Shown here: positions 1 through 10,309 of the stretch, piece after piece
Layout: each line of letters starts with the position of its first letter
How positions within the stretch are numbered: position 1 is the first letter of the stretch
Source of the DNA: Bubalus kerabau
Lineage: Eukaryota; Chordata; Mammalia; Artiodactyla; Bovidae
Length of the DNA: 64,000 bases
NCBI RefSeq assembly: GCF_029407905.1
Contig: NC_073627.1
Location: forward strand, 138,211,697 to 138,275,696
Direction: 5' to 3'
Translations under genes and position numbers: made by a program
The notes under the pieces: generated by a model
Seen by the model: the letters and a program-made list of their open reading frames with translations, nothing else
Database searches by the model: none
Told to the model about the DNA's origin: nothing

Positions 1-480
1 CCGTAGAGCCCGTTTTGATTTTTGAATTCACTTACCTGGGGACTCACTGTCCCCTGCGAGGCTGCTGGAGTGGGGGGCTGGGGGGAGCGGGGTGGGGGGG
101 GGGAGTTCCCCGCGGCGAGTACCCCTCCTCCCGCTCCCGCTGCTCTTCCTGCCGCGCCGTGGCCGGCGAGAGTTGGGGTGGGGGTGGGGGTGAGGTTGTG
201 ACGGGAATTGTTTTCCCCAGACTTGGGGCCGTCATTGTCGTTCCAAAGGCCTCCTGGGGTGGCCCCTTCACCAGCCGTAACCCGACACCTCGAACTGCTG
301 ACTGCGCAAGGCCGGTGGCGCCAGGGGGCTAAAGGGGCGCGGCGCTGGCATGCCAGACCTGGCTTCTTGGGTGTCACCTCTCCCAGTGGAGACGAAAGCC
401 ATAATACCACCAGGTTCCCCCATCCCGTCCTGACTCAAGAAGGGGAGAAGCTGGCATTGATTGCGCGCCCTCGCAGGGCA
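1..480. promoter_or_regulatory. CpG island, possible promoter/first-exon region
   Basis: This is the most CpG-rich block of the window: I count about 23 CpG between 61 and 360, whereas most of the window has only one or a few per 60 bases. It runs off the left edge and fades near 480 where AT content rises. Several frames stay open across it (for example 44-271 on minus), but that is expected in GC-rich DNA and I recognise no protein. A long G-run lies at about 91-112. Together with the donor site at 30-36 it may contain the first exon of a gene transcribed leftwards. The gene itself cannot be identified from this sequence. Confidence 0.65.
28..40 (-). other. Candidate 5' splice donor
   Basis: On the minus strand the sequence reads CCCAG/GTAAGTGA, a full match to the mammalian donor consensus MAG/GTRAGT, with the exon end at 36 and the intron starting at 35. 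Its place inside the CpG island fits the end of a first exon. The frame open across 44-271 on minus stops at 44-46, just before the donor, so if the exon is real that frame is not the coding one, or the exon is 5' untranslated. This is a sequence match only. Confidence 0.4.
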
Positions 481-644
481 CTTCACCCGTTTTACCAAGC
501 TCTCTAGTTCCCTACCCTGCTTCCTTGTCCTGCCTGGATCGGATTTTCCTTGGTAATGTTATTCACTTAATAGTTTGTTAATTACACCCACTTTCAGAAA
601 AGGTAAATATCTGTTTTAACCTGGCTTTAGATCATGCTTGCGTT
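481..644. other. Unassigned AT-rich flank
   Basis: This is the transition from the CpG island to ordinary sequence. No repeat or gene feature is recognised. Confidence 0.5.
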
Positions 645-690
645 TGTGCTGAGTCAACTCAGTCGTGCCTGACTCTTGGAGACCCTATGG
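645..690 (-). repeat. BovA/BovB 3'-terminal fragment, inverted
   Basis: This is the reverse complement of the conserved 3' terminal sequence shared by BovA SINEs and BovB (the 'cagtcgtg..tgactctt' block). It abuts the 5' end of the plus-strand BovB at 691 with no spacer. It is either the remnant of a separate minus-strand SINE or part of a complex insertion. Confidence 0.6.
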
Positions 691-2242
691 CCCAGATAAC
701 CATGATGATGTGATCACTCACCTAGAGCCAGACATCCTGGAATGCGAAGTCAAGTGGGCCTTAGGAAGCATCACCACAAACAAAGCTAGTGGAGGTGATG
801 GAATTCCAGTTGACATATTTCAAACCTTAAAAGATGATGCTGTGAAAGTGCTGCACTCAATATGCCAGCAAATTTGGAAAATTCAGCAGTGGCCACAGGA
901 CTGGAAAAGGTCAGTTTTCATTCCAAAGAAAGGCAATGCCAAAGAATGTTCAAACTATTGCACAATTGCACTCATCTCATGTGGTAGCAAAGTAATGCTC
1001 AAAGTTCTCCAACTCAGGCTTCAAAAGTATGTGAACCGTGAACTTCCAGATGTTCAAGCTGGATTTAGAAAAGGCAGATGAACCAGAGATCAAATTGCCA
1101 ATATCTGTTGGATCATTGAAAAAGCAAGAGAGTTCTAGAAAAACACCTACTTCTGCTTTATTGACTACACCAAAGCCTTCGACTGTGTGTGAATCACAAC
1201 AAGCTGTGGAAAATTCTTCAAGAGAGGGGAATACCATATCTGACCTGCCTCCTGAGAAATCTGTATGCAGGTCAAGAAGCAACAGTTAGAACTGGACATG
1301 GGACAACAGACTGGTTCCAAATTGGGAAAGGAGTATGTCAAGACTGTATATTGTTACCCTGCTTATTTAACTTATACGCAGAGTGTATTATGTGAAATGC
1401 AGGGCTGGATGAAGCACAAGCTGGAATCAAGATTTCCCAGGGGAAATATCAATCACCTCAGATACGCATTGACACCACCCTTACGGCAGAAAGCGAAGAA
1501 GAACGAAAGAGCCTCTTGATGAAAGTGAAAGAGAAGCGTGAAAAAGTTGGCTTAAAACTCAGCATTCATAAAACGAAGATCATGGCATCTGGTCCTATCA
1601 CTTCATGGCAAATAGATGGGGAAACAGTGGAAACAGTGGCTGACTTTATTTTTGGGGGCTCCAAAATCACTGCAGATGGTGATTGCAGCTATGAAATTAA
1701 AAGATGCTTGCTGCTTGGAAGAAAAGCTATGACCAACATAGATAGCATATAAAAAAGTAGAGACATTACTTTGCCAACAAAGGTCCATCTGGTCAAAGCT
1801 ATGGTTTTTCCAGTAGTCATGTATGGATGTGAGAGTTGGACCATAAGGAAAACTGAGTGCTGAAGAACTGATGCTTTTGAACTGTGATGTTGGAGAAGAC
1901 TCTTGAGACTCCCTTGGACTTCAAGGAGATCCAACCAGGCCATCCTAAAGGAAATCAGTCCTGAATATTCATTGGAAGGACTGATGCTAAAGCAGAAATG
2001 CCAGTACTCTGGGCACCTGATGGGAAGAACTGACTCATTAGAAAAGACCCTGATGCTGGGAAAGATTGAAGGCAGGAGGAGAAGGGGATGACAGAGGATG
2101 AGATGGTTGGATGGCATCACCGATGCAATGGACCTGAGTTTGAGTAGGCTCCAGGAGTTGGTGATGGACAGGGAAGCCTGGCGTGCAGCAGTCCACGGGG
2201 TCGCAAAGAATCAGACACAACTGAATGACTGAACTAAACTGA
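691..2242 (+). mobile_element. BovB (RTE) LINE, 5'-truncated, dead
   Basis: This copy covers the 3' part of the BovB ORF (reverse transcriptase palm, connection and C-terminal region) and the short 3' end. The reading frame to 1081 shows the family's segments with GGDGIP near 797-815, PQDWKRSVFIPKKGN and DVQAGFRKGR. It then meets a TGA stop at 1079-1081 where the family has Gly (FRKGRG). The DNA of motif A (encoding DYTKAFDCV) is still visible near 1159-1188. The catalytic YADD box is broken by a 1-base loss at about 1463-1473 (YA followed by a frameshift). More stops follow (for example 1750, 1861). The 3' end is the usual tract ending in repeats of CTGAA. No clear TSD was found. Confidence 0.93.
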
Positions 2243-2317
2243 TCTGATGAGCCACATGATGAAGGGTAGAGTCTTGAAGATTAAGCCATAGTTTGGCTAA
2301 CCTCATCTTCTGCAAGT

Positions 2318-2528
2318 CTCCCCAGGTGGTTCAGTGGTAAAGAATCTGCCTGCCAACGCAAGAGCTGCAGGAGATGTGGGTTTGATCCCTGGGTCGGTAA
2401 GATTGCCTGCAGGAGCAAATGGCAACCTACTCCAGTATTCTTGCCTGGGAAATCCCATGGACAGAGGAGCTTGGTGGGCTATAGTCCATGGCATTGTAGA
2501 GTCAGACACAATTGAGCACAAGCACAAT
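2318..2528 (+). mobile_element. Bov-tA SINE
   Basis: A tRNA-Glu-like head (about 2318-2400, with the B-box-like 'gtttgatccctgg') is followed by a BovA body (about 2405-2528) that ends in the BovB-like '..cagacacaattgagcac'. It is full length, with moderate divergence. Confidence 0.92.
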
Positions 2529-2730
2529 AACAACCTATTGCAAGAATTTGGCTGAGCCACACAATTTGAATTTCTTTTTCCTCACCTGAAAAATGGGCAT
2601 AGTAAGCTTTATCATTGGGTTGAGAATCGTTGAGGGAAAAACCTCCACATGAATGTACTGTTTTAAAGAGGTGAGACACTGACCACATATAAAGAATCGA
2701 TATTTTATTCTTCAGAATGTCAGTGGCAAG
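2529..2730. other. Unassigned
   Basis: Short interval of AT-rich sequence between two SINEs, with no recognised feature. Confidence 0.5.
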
Positions 2731-2938
2731 CGTGCTCAGTTGTGTCTTTCTCTTTGTGACCCCATAGATTGTACCCGGCCTGGTTCCTCTGTCCATCGGA
2801 TTTTCCATGCAAGAATACTGGAGTGGGTAGCCATTTCCTTCTCCAGGGAATCTTCCCCACTCAGGGAATGAACCCATATCTCCTTTGGATCCTGCACTGG
2901 CAGGCAAATTCTTTACTGCTGACGCCACCTGGGAAGCC
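2731..2938 (-). mobile_element. Bov-tA SINE
   Basis: Full-length element in reverse orientation, opening with the BovA 3' end ('cgtgctcagttgtgtc') and closing with the tRNA head ('gccacctgggaagc'). It lies 202 bp from a plus-strand copy of the same family. Confidence 0.92.
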
Positions 2939-3219
2939 TCTTTATTCTCACAGATTTGCACTAATTTCTCAAACAAGGTAGATTGATGTGGTTAAACACA
3001 CAAATAAAAAGGATATTAAGTAGATGTGCATGCACACAACCATTTTATTCTAAAGCAAAAGCTATATACTCTTCTTTCTGAAAAGATTTAAGAATTTAAA
3101 AAGATTAAGAATCATGGTTCATTTTTATAAATTATCAAGATTCTTAAGAAATAGCATAGAAAGAAAAAAAAAAATAACAGTTTGGAAGGGCAATGCTAGC
3201 TGTATCTCACAGCAACCTT
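2939..3219. other. Unassigned AT-rich sequence
   Basis: No repeat recognised. An A-run lies near 3163-3178. The last 12 bases are the target duplication of the next SINE. Confidence 0.5.
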
Positions 3220-3392
3220 GTGAAAGTGAGTTGCTCAGTTGTGTCTGACTCTTTGCAACCCCATCGACTATACAGTTCATGGAATTCTCCAGGCCAGAAT
3301 ACTGGAGTGGGTAGCCTTTCTCTTCTCCAGGGGATCTTCCCAACCCAGAAATTGAACCCAATTCTCTCACATTGCAGGCAGAAGGGAAGCCC
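3220..3392 (-). mobile_element. Bov-tA SINE with deleted tRNA segment
   Basis: The element is flanked by a perfect 12-bp TSD, CACAGCAACCTT, at 3208-3219 and 3393-3404. Relative to its relatives about 24 bases of the tRNA head are missing near 3380, between 'gcaggcag' and 'gggaagc', so the A-box region is lost. Confidence 0.9.
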
Positions 3393-3404
3393 CACAGCAA
3401 CCTT

Positions 3405-3654
3405 AGGGGAACATATACGCTGGGGATGCCCTCTCTCGATCCGGGCTTGGGGAGTCATTCTCAATCAGACCGATTGTACTTGGTGCTTTCTGAGCAACTC
3501 TGTTGGCTCATTTTTGGAAGTGACAGGCCTTCTTTTATTCAGTGGGTTTTCCCCTGTAGTAACATATAGTTCAGAACAAAAGATAAGCTTTATTTGAGCA
3601 TTAGGTTGCAATGTTGTATACCAAGGTAGTTGGCAAGAACTTGGAAACTAATAC
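3405..3654. other. Unassigned
   Basis: No family recognised. An open frame over 3193-3597 crosses the SINE and is not credible as a gene. Confidence 0.45.
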
Positions 3655-3772
3655 TAGTTTGTAATAACGTATGACAAAAAAGAATCTGAAAAAAAGTATT
3701 AATGAATCATTGTGTTGTACACCTGAAACTAACACAACATTGTAAATCAACTATCCTTCAATTAGAAAAAGA
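3655..3772 (+). mobile_element. L1 3' end fragment
   Basis: It carries the ruminant L1 3' terminus ('acacctgaaactaacacaac', then 'attgtaaatcaactat') and ends in an A-rich tail near 3762-3772. It is strongly 5'-truncated. Confidence 0.8.
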
Positions 3773-3989
3773 ATGAAGGTTCATCAATCAATTAAAAAAA
3801 CAGAATTGGAAGAGGAGGTCTGAATTCTAGTCTTAACTTAGCTATTAACTGTTGATGTTAATTGATGCTTATTACAGATCTCTTTTCCTGAAAATGGACT
3901 TGTTTGTTTATTAATGGTTTTTTTCATTTCTCTTAAGCAAGGGTTACCAAATACTGATCCTTTGGAGGTGGCGTGTTTGACCTATACTT
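3773..3989. other. Unassigned AT-rich sequence
   Basis: No feature recognised. The last 12 bases are the probable TSD of the following CHR element. Confidence 0.45.
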
Positions 3990-4329
3990 CTTAAACAAAA
4001 CAACAACTAATTAATTAATTAATTTTTGGCTGCCCTGGGTCTTCATTGCTACACATGGGCTTTCTCCAGTTGTGGCAAGCGGGACTACTCTCTAGTTGCG
4101 GTGCACAGGCTTCTCATTGCAGTAGCTTCTCTTATTGTGGACCATGGGCTCTAGGGTGCTCAGGCTTCAGCAGTTATGACATGCAGACCCTAGAGTAAGG
4201 GCAGTAGTTGTGGAGCGTGGGTTTAGTTGCCCTGTGGCATGTGGAATCTTCCTGGACCAAGGATCATGTCTTCTGCATTGGCAGAAGTGAATTGGTGAAT
4301 TCTTAACCACTGGACCACCCAGGAAGTCC
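3990..4329 (-). mobile_element. CHR-type SINE, long form
   Basis: A long CHR element ending in the tRNA-derived head ('accactggaccacccaggaagtcc'-like) and starting with an (AATT)n tail at about 4008-4025. Flanks TGACCTATACTT (3978-3989) and TGACCCACACTT (4330-4341) match at 10 of 12 positions and are the probable TSD. The subfamily name is not resolved. Confidence 0.85.
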
Positions 4330-4439
4330 TGACCCACACTTTTTGTTTGATAACTTTAGATCTATTAAAAAGAGAACTTTTATGTTCAGAAAAAAACTGA
4401 ACAGAAAACATAGAGTTCCTGTATGAACTCCCCCAGTTC

Positions 4440-5227
4440 CCAACAGTATACTCTATTATTAACATCTTGCATCAGTGTAATTTTGATCTTATAATTTATG
4501 AACCAATATTGATACATTATTTTAAACTAAAGTCTGTAGTTTACATTAGGTTTCACTCTTTGTGTTGACTACTCTATGCTATGCTAAGTCGCTTCAGTCG
4601 TGTCCGACTCTGTGCGACCCCATAGACGGCAGCCCACCAGGTTCCGCCGTCCCTGGGATTCTCCAGGCAAGAATGCTGGAGTGGGTTGCCATTTCCTTCT
4701 CCAATGAATGAAAGAGAAAAGTGAAAGTGAAGTCGCTCAGTCGTGTCCGACTCTTAGCGACCCCATGGACTGTAGCCTACCAGGCTCATCCGTCCATGGG
4801 ATTTTCCAGGCAAGCGTACTGGAGTGGGGTGCCATTGCCTTCTCCGTGAATACTCTATAGGTTTTGACAAATATATAATAACATATACCCTTACAGTGTC
4901 ATACAGAATAGTTTCACTGCCCTGAAACTGCCCCGTGCATTTGCCTATTCACCCTTCCTTTTTCCCGAGTCCCTGGGAACCACTCCTCTGTTTACTGTCT
5001 CTGTAGCTGTTGCCTCCATGGAATGTCATATAGCTGGAATCACACAGAATGTAACCTTTTCATATTAGCTCCTTTCACAGTGATATGCATTTAAGTTTCT
5101 TTCATGTCCTTTTGTGACTTGATGGCTCATTTCTCTTTATTGCTGAATATTATTTTATTGTATGGATGCACCATGGTGTACTTATCCATTCACCTGTTGA
5201 AGTTCATTTGGTTGTTTCTAGTTTTTG
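4440..5227 (-). mobile_element. Old L1 3' region, split by a SINE
   Basis: L1 3' UTR-type sequence runs leftwards ('ggaatgtcatatagctggaatcacac', 'attgtatggatgcaccatgg') in two parts, about 4440-4577 and 4849-5227, around the BOV-A2 insertion. Divergence is high, so this is an old subfamily. Confidence 0.75.
4578..4848 (-). mobile_element. BOV-A2 SINE (BovA dimer)
   Basis: Two BovA monomers in tandem, reverse orientation (4578-about 4703 and about 4715-4848), without a tRNA head. The tail is a short 'ctatg' repeat. TACTCTAT at 4570-4577 and 4851-4858 is the probable TSD, within L1. It keeps many CpG, so it is fairly young. Confidence 0.92.
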
Positions 5228-5695
5228 GCAATTCAGCAGTTCCACTTTGGGTATTTATCTGAAGAAAACAAAAACATTAACTTGAAAAGACATGCATATC
5301 TCCAGGTTCACTGTAGCATTATTTATAATCGCCAAGATATGGGAGCAACCAAGTGTTCATTGATGGATGAATGGATAAAGATATATATATATAAATAATA
5401 TTCATCAATATATTATGTATATATTATTCATCCACCAAAAAAAAAGAAGTTTTGCCATAGATGGGCCTTGAAAGCTTTTTACTAAGTAAAGTAAGTCAGA
5501 CAGAGAAAGATAAATACAGTATACTCTCTCTTATATGTGGAATCTTAAAACAAATGAAAAATCCTCCAAATCCCAAAGCTCATATATACAGAGAATGGAT
5601 CAATGGTTGATACGCAGAGGGTGAGAGTTGGGAGAAGTGGGTGAACTTTTCCTTTTTCTTTAAATATATTGTTTCAATTAAAAAAAACACAGAAA
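5228..5695 (+). mobile_element. L1 3' region
   Basis: L1 ORF2 C-terminal and 3' sequence in plus orientation ('ttataatcgccaagatatgg', 'gttcattgatggatgaatgg', later 'agtcagacagagaaagataaatac'), with an AT-repeat interruption at about 5380-5430 and an A-rich end near 5677-5710. Its junction with the oppositely oriented L1 piece at 5227 may be an L1 5' inversion or two separate insertions. Confidence 0.8.
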
Positions 5696-5849
5696 AAAAT
5701 AAAAATAAAAAGTCATTTCTTGGTCCACACTGTATTTTAAAATGTTTGAATTTGAACCAATATTTTAAAAAATGGAAACATTAAAAAACAACTCTGACAC
5801 TGGACAAATATAAATTAAGTTGAAAGATATTTTATAAAATAACAGGTTT
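5696..5849. other. Unassigned AT-rich sequence
   Basis: No feature recognised. Confidence 0.4.
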
Positions 5850-6612
5850 GTTCTGGTTACTGTGGTTGTATAACAAATAACCCCAACACTTATTGGTGTA
5901 AAATAGTCATTTATTATACTCATGGCTTCCATGGGCCAGGAATTCAGAAAAAGCACACAAGGGGTGGTTTGTCTCTACTCCGTGATGTCTGGGTCTCAGC
6001 TAGAAGACTCCACGCTCAGGGCTGCAAATATCTGAAGGCTCATTCATTTTCCTGTTTGGCGGTTGATGCTGGCTGTCGGCTGGGACTTTGGCTGGAGCAG
6101 TTGGCAGAAACACCTGTATGTGGTCTTTCCACATGGCTTGCTTGGCTTCCTCATAGAGTGGTGGCTGGGTTCCTAGGGAAAGGAGAGAGAGAGAGAAAGG
6201 AGAGAATCAGACAAATGCCTTATTTTCTTTTTCTGATCTAGCCTCAAAATAGTATTATTTCAATCACACTCCACTGGTCAGAAGAGAAACAATCCCACTC
6301 AGGCTCAAGTGGAGGGGAAACAGACTCCATTTCTTCTCATCTTTTTTTTTTTCTGACTGTGCTGGGTCTTCGTTGCAGCATGTGGCTTCTCTAGTTGTGG
6401 CAGGCAGACTTTAGTTGCCCCACAGCATGTGGGATCTTAGTTCCCCAACCAGGGATCAAACCTGCGATCCCTGCATTGGAAGGTAGATTCTTAACCACTG
6501 GACCACCAGGGAAGTTCCAAGACTCCACTTCTTAATGGAGAGTAGTAAGAAGGTTCTGGAAGAACATGTGGGACTAGAAATATTGTGATCATTTTTGGAA
6601 AATGCATTGCAC
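5850..6612. repeat. Old dispersed mammalian repeat, class unresolved
   Basis: The opening ('gttgtataacaaataacccc', then '..ggtgtaaaatagtcatttat') and the closing ('cagactccatttctt..tggagagtag') resemble a widespread mammalian repeat that I cannot name with certainty. A CHR element at 6336-6519 splits it and duplicates part of it. An open frame at 5969-6241 lies inside it and is not credible as a gene. Confidence 0.4.
6336..6519 (-). mobile_element. CHR-type SINE
   Basis: A T-run at 6342-6351 (the A-tail on minus) leads into the CHR body and tRNA head ('ggaccaccagggaagttcc'). TSD: AGACTCCATTTCTT (6322-6335) and AGACTCCACTTCTT (6520-6533), 13 of 14 matching. Confidence 0.9.
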
Positions 6613-6838
6613 TGCAGACCCAGAATCTTTAAAATTGTCAAGATCATGAGAGTCACAAAAATACTGAACACCTGTTCTAGAGTAAAGGGGGCTAAAGAGA
6701 CGTGAAAATTGAATACAAAACAAACTAGGATTTTCTTTTGTTATAAAGAGCATTATTGGAAAGTTAATAAAATCCAAATAAGATACAAATGCTAATTTTC
6801 TGGTTTTGATGATTTCACCACAGTTATACCAAAGAATG
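6613..6838. other. Unassigned
   Basis: No feature recognised apart from the TSD of the following SINE at its end. Confidence 0.4.
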
Positions 6839-7105
6839 GAGAAGGCAATGGCACCCCACTCCAGTACTCTTGCCTGGAAAATCCCATGGATGGAGGAGCC
6901 TGGTAGGCTGCAGTCCATGGGGTCGCTAAGAGTCGGACACGACTGAGTGACTTCACTTTCACTTTTTCAGTTTCATGCTTTGGAGAAGGAAATAGCAACC
7001 CACTCCAGTGTTCTTGCCTGGAGAATCCCAGGGGCAGGAGAGCCTGGTGGGCTGCCGTCTATGGGGTTGCACAGAGTTGGACACGACTGCAGCGACTTAG
7101 CAGCA
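6839..7105 (+). mobile_element. BOV-A2 SINE (BovA dimer)
   Basis: Two BovA units (about 6839-6967 and 6980-7105) in plus orientation. TSD: TACCAAAGAATG (6827-6838) and TACTAAAGAATG (7106-7117), 11 of 12 matching. Confidence 0.93.
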
Positions 7106-7200
7106 TACTAAAGAATGTATGTAGGAAATATACAGTCAAGATATTTAGGTAGAGAGGGGTATCATGTGTTCAGCTTCTCAGTTTAGAAAGAACGTTTCTC

Positions 7201-7228
7201 ATCTATCTATCTATTTATCTGTCTGTTT

Positions 7229-7259
<31 letters not shown>

Positions 7260-7262
7260 CAA
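7201..7262. repeat. Compound microsatellite (ATCT)n-(AC)n
   Basis: A degenerate ATCT/TGTC tetranucleotide array at 7201-7227 is followed by about 15 AC units at 7230-7260. Confidence 0.9.
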
Positions 7263-7395
7263 GAATCTTTGGGGAAACTTGGTGAAGATTGGTGAAGGGT
7301 ACATGGGAATTTTTGTGCTCTTTCTTGCAACTTTCTGTAACTTTAAATTATGTCACATTAAAACTTTTGAAAGATGTGACAAGAAACCCCAAATC
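7263..7395 (+). mobile_element. Old L1 3' tail
   Basis: The pattern 'ggtgaagggtacatgggaat' followed by 'cttgcaactttctgtaactt' and 'cacattaaaactttt' resembles the 3' terminus of old mammalian L1 subfamilies. It is divergent. Confidence 0.5.
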
Positions 7396-7737
7396 TCAAT
7401 TTTTTTCACATTTTTTTAAAATTGGAAGAACTACCAACATTCGAATTGCATTTCTCCATGATAAAAATGGAGTTGAAGAATGCAAATTGACTTTACATGT
7501 CTACTAAAATTATTTTTTATTAATTTTAAAGTTTGAGCAATACATTCATATGGCTCAAAAATTAAAAAAATATATACGAAGGTATACAGTGAAAAAGTTT
7601 GCTCCCATTCTCCACCTCTCATCTACCTGCTCTCATCACTTTGCTCAATATGTGGCTACTTTGTTGATTTCTTGGGGGAATTCTTCCTAAGTTCCTCTAT
7701 GTGAGCATACGCAACTTTGACTACATGGTCTGATCCA
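7396..7737. other. Unassigned AT-rich sequence
   Basis: No feature assigned. The part at 7530-7625 ('ttcatatggctcaaaaatta') may be an old LINE relic, but I cannot place it. Confidence 0.4.
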
Positions 7738-7842
7738 GCCTGGAGAATCCCAGGGACAGGGGAGCCTGGTGGGCTGCCGTCTATGGGGTCGCACAGAGTC
7801 GGACATGACTGAAGTGACTTAGCAGCAGCAGCAGCAGCAGCC
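7738..7842 (+). mobile_element. BOV-A2 SINE, truncated
   Basis: Only the second monomer from 'gcctggagaatcccaggg' to the end is present, with an (AGC)n tail at 7822-7841. Confidence 0.9.
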
Positions 7843-7965
7843 CCCTTTACCTAAAAGTAAGTATTTCCTCTGCAAATCTATACCCTTTAGCAGGGCATTC
7901 ATTCCCAAGTTTGCCCGCCCATCCCCTGCCTTTAGTTCATGCTTTACTTGCTTTACTCCTTACAT

Positions 7966-8286
7966 CAGGGATCCCCAACCCCTGGGCCACAGTCTGGTGC
8001 CAGGCTGCATAGCAGGAAGTGAGTGGTAGGTGAGCAAAAGAGTAGGGCTTCATCTGTATTTACAGCCATTCCCCACTGCTTACATTACTTCTTGAGCCCC
8101 ACCTCCTGTTAGATCAACGGTGGCATTCTTATAGGAGCGTAAATTCTACTGTGAACGGAGTATGCAAGAGATCTAGGTTGTGCTGTCCTTATGAGAATCA
8201 TCCAGAAACCATCCCCGCCCCTTGTCCATGGAAAAATTGTCTCCCATGAAACTGGTCCCTGGTGCCAAAAAGGTTGGGCACCGTTG
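7966..8286. mobile_element. hAT-type non-autonomous DNA transposon
   Basis: A 321-bp element with imperfect terminal inverted repeats: CAGGGATCCCCAACC at the left, and CAACGGTGCCCAACC as the reverse complement of the right end. It is flanked by an 8-bp duplication, CCTTACAT (7958-7965) and CCTTATAC (8287-8294), 6 of 8 matching, as expected for hAT elements. The internal sequence, with 'cattcttataggagcgtaa' and 'gagatctaggttg', fits a known mammalian hAT MITE whose exact name I cannot give. No transposase is encoded. Confidence 0.8.
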
Positions 8287-8294
8287 CCTTATAC

Positions 8295-8622
8295 AATCTC
8301 AGACTTCATATGATCAGACTTCAGCTTTTACAAGCTGTATCTTGAAAAGCTTGTAAAGGTCATTTGGGAAAATGTATGCGAAAGTAAATTTCTACCAGTG
8401 TACACAAGATAGATCACATCCATATGTACTTGTTCTTTGAATGGATCATTGAGATAACATATTTGAAAAGCAAAATCTGATAAATGCTAGCAGCAGGGCA
8501 TTGGTGACCCTTGACAGGTGGTAATGAGAAGCATTTTTCTCAAACTATAGTGATGTTACTTTTCCTTGACGCCTCTCCATGGGTCCCTATTGTCTTTTAG
8601 AACCAGCTAACCTCTGATCTGA
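8295..8622. other. Unassigned
   Basis: No repeat or gene recognised. Confidence 0.4.
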
Positions 8623-8834
8623 GCTTCCCTGGTGATTCAATGGTAAAGAATCTGTCTGCAATGTAGGAGACGCCGGTTTGATCCCTGGGTTGGGAAGATC
8701 CTCTGGAGAAGCCAATGGCAAGCTACTCCAGAATTTTTGCCTGGAAAATCCCAGGGACAGAGGAGCCTGGCAGGCTACAGTCCATGGAATTGAAAAGAGT
8801 CGGACAAGATAACGACTGAGCACGCAAGCAGCAA
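8623..8834 (+). mobile_element. Bov-tA SINE
   Basis: Full length, with tRNA head 8623-8698 and BovA body to about 8834. It is moderately diverged. Confidence 0.92.
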
Positions 8835-8852
8835 GGTTTCTGTGTGTCAGGT

Positions 8853-9010
8853 CAGTGTACAGAAAACTCCCAATTACATTTCTATTTATCAGCAACAAAG
8901 AGAAATTAAGTAAAAATAAACAATGGATAATGGAATCAAGGAATGAAGAAGCCAGGAATAAATCTTTTAAAATGGGAAGGACGACCTCTACTGGCAAAAA
9001 CTATAAATGG
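8853..9010 (+). mobile_element. L1 ORF2 fragment
   Basis: It matches the L1 ORF2 segment 'ttacatttctatataccagc..' to '..ggaataaat..' in degenerate form, with a deletion near 8925. No frame is preserved. Confidence 0.6.
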
Positions 9011-9764
9011 CAATAAGTGTTAGAAAAGGCCAGAGCTTTTGGTGCACAGAGTGTAAACTCTGCCTCTGTCTATGCAGTACCTGGATTTCCTCCCACTTTT
9101 GAACTTGCTCAGGCTGCTGGCTCTTCTCTCTTTCCATGGGGAAAAGGGTACCCACCGGCTGCCTCAGACCTGATTATCATGGACCCACCTACGGCAGGAA
9201 GTTCTGTACTGGTTGTCTGGAGTGTCAACCCAGGGTCATACCCCAAAGTTTTCCTTGGGGTATTCATGTAAGTCAATGAAGATCTTGCTTAATTAGAATG
9301 CCTTGGTCTAGACAGCTAACAGGTGCCAGGCCAAGCTGGCTGAGAGCTCTGTGGGAAGTCCGTCAAATCAACTTTAAGGGTCAAAACATCTGCTTTCTCC
9401 AGGACAAGAGAACCCAAGTCTAAGTAAGGACTACGGGAACTCGCCCTTGTATTGTTTCAAAATTCCAGAATCCCTAAATTTCCATAAAGCGTCATTGTTT
9501 GCAACTCCACACCTTTTCAATATCCAGTATTTCATCTTAAAGGGCCTCAAGATTTTACATTTTAAAGATAAAGGGATGTCACGGAGTTCCAATTCTTCTG
9601 GAAAGACTGTGAGCTGGCCTGTAGATGAGGTGCTTCAAGTCCACAGAGTCCACAGATAGTCCAGTGAAAACAAACTGCATGAATAAAAACTTCATGGTTA
9701 GGCTTGCCTAGAAAGAAGCTGAACATCTGGTCACAACTTCCATTATCTTAGAAAAATACCCATT
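9011..9764. other. Unassigned unique-looking sequence
   Basis: No repeat family or exon could be supported. Short open frames at 9017-9271 and 9447-9659 have no recognisable content. Confidence 0.5.
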
Positions 9765-9777
9765 TTACCAAGCACCA

Positions 9778-9997
9778 GGGCTTCCCTGGCAGCTCAGGTG
9801 GTAAAGAATCTGCTGCCAATGGTGGAGACCCTGGTTCGATCCCTGGGTCAGGAAGATCTCCTGGAGAAGGAAACGGCAATCTGTTCCAGTATTTTTGCCG
9901 GGAGAATCCCATGGACAGAGGAGCCTGATAGGCTGCAGTCTATGGGGTCACAAGAGTCAGACACGACTGAGAGAATAACTCTTTGCTTTCACTTCAC
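9778..9997 (+). mobile_element. Bov-tA SINE
   Basis: Full-length element between perfect 13-bp TSDs, TTACCAAGCACCA, at 9765-9777 and 9998-10010. The 3' end has short 'ctttcacttcact' repeats in place of poly(A). Confidence 0.95.
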
Positions 9998-10029
9998 TTA
10001 CCAAGCACCAAGATGGACTCTAAAATACA

Positions 10030-10223
10030 TACATTTTTAAAAAGATTTTTTAATGTGGGCCATTTTAACATCTTTAATGAATTTGCTATAATATCGATTC
10101 TGTTTTATGTTCTGGTTTTTTCGCCATGAGGCACGTGGGATCTTGGCAACCTGACCAGGGAATGAACCAGCACCGTCAGCACTGGAAGGCAAAGTCTTAA
10201 CCACTGAACTGCCAAGGAAGTCC
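10030..10223 (-). mobile_element. CHR-type SINE
   Basis: This is the variant with an AT-rich 3' part ('gttttatgttctggtttttt') and the head 'cttaaccactgaactgccaaggaagtcc'. Confidence 0.85.
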
Positions 10224-10309
10224 AAAGACTTGAAATTTTTTCATAATTATTTTAAAGGAGAAATCAGTGGACTTGCTAAAAAAAATATAACTCACATAGT
10301 GAAGCTTAT

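Noticed and set aside
15..507. Overlapping 75-105 residue frames in the first 500 bases
   Set aside because: GC-rich DNA lacks stop codons by composition; there is no recognisable domain, and frames on both strands are open at once.
2318..2400. tRNA-like sequences with A/B-box motifs (here and in all Bov-tA and CHR heads) as tRNA genes
   Set aside because: They are SINE heads, diverged from tRNA-Glu and joined to SINE bodies, without an intact cloverleaf.
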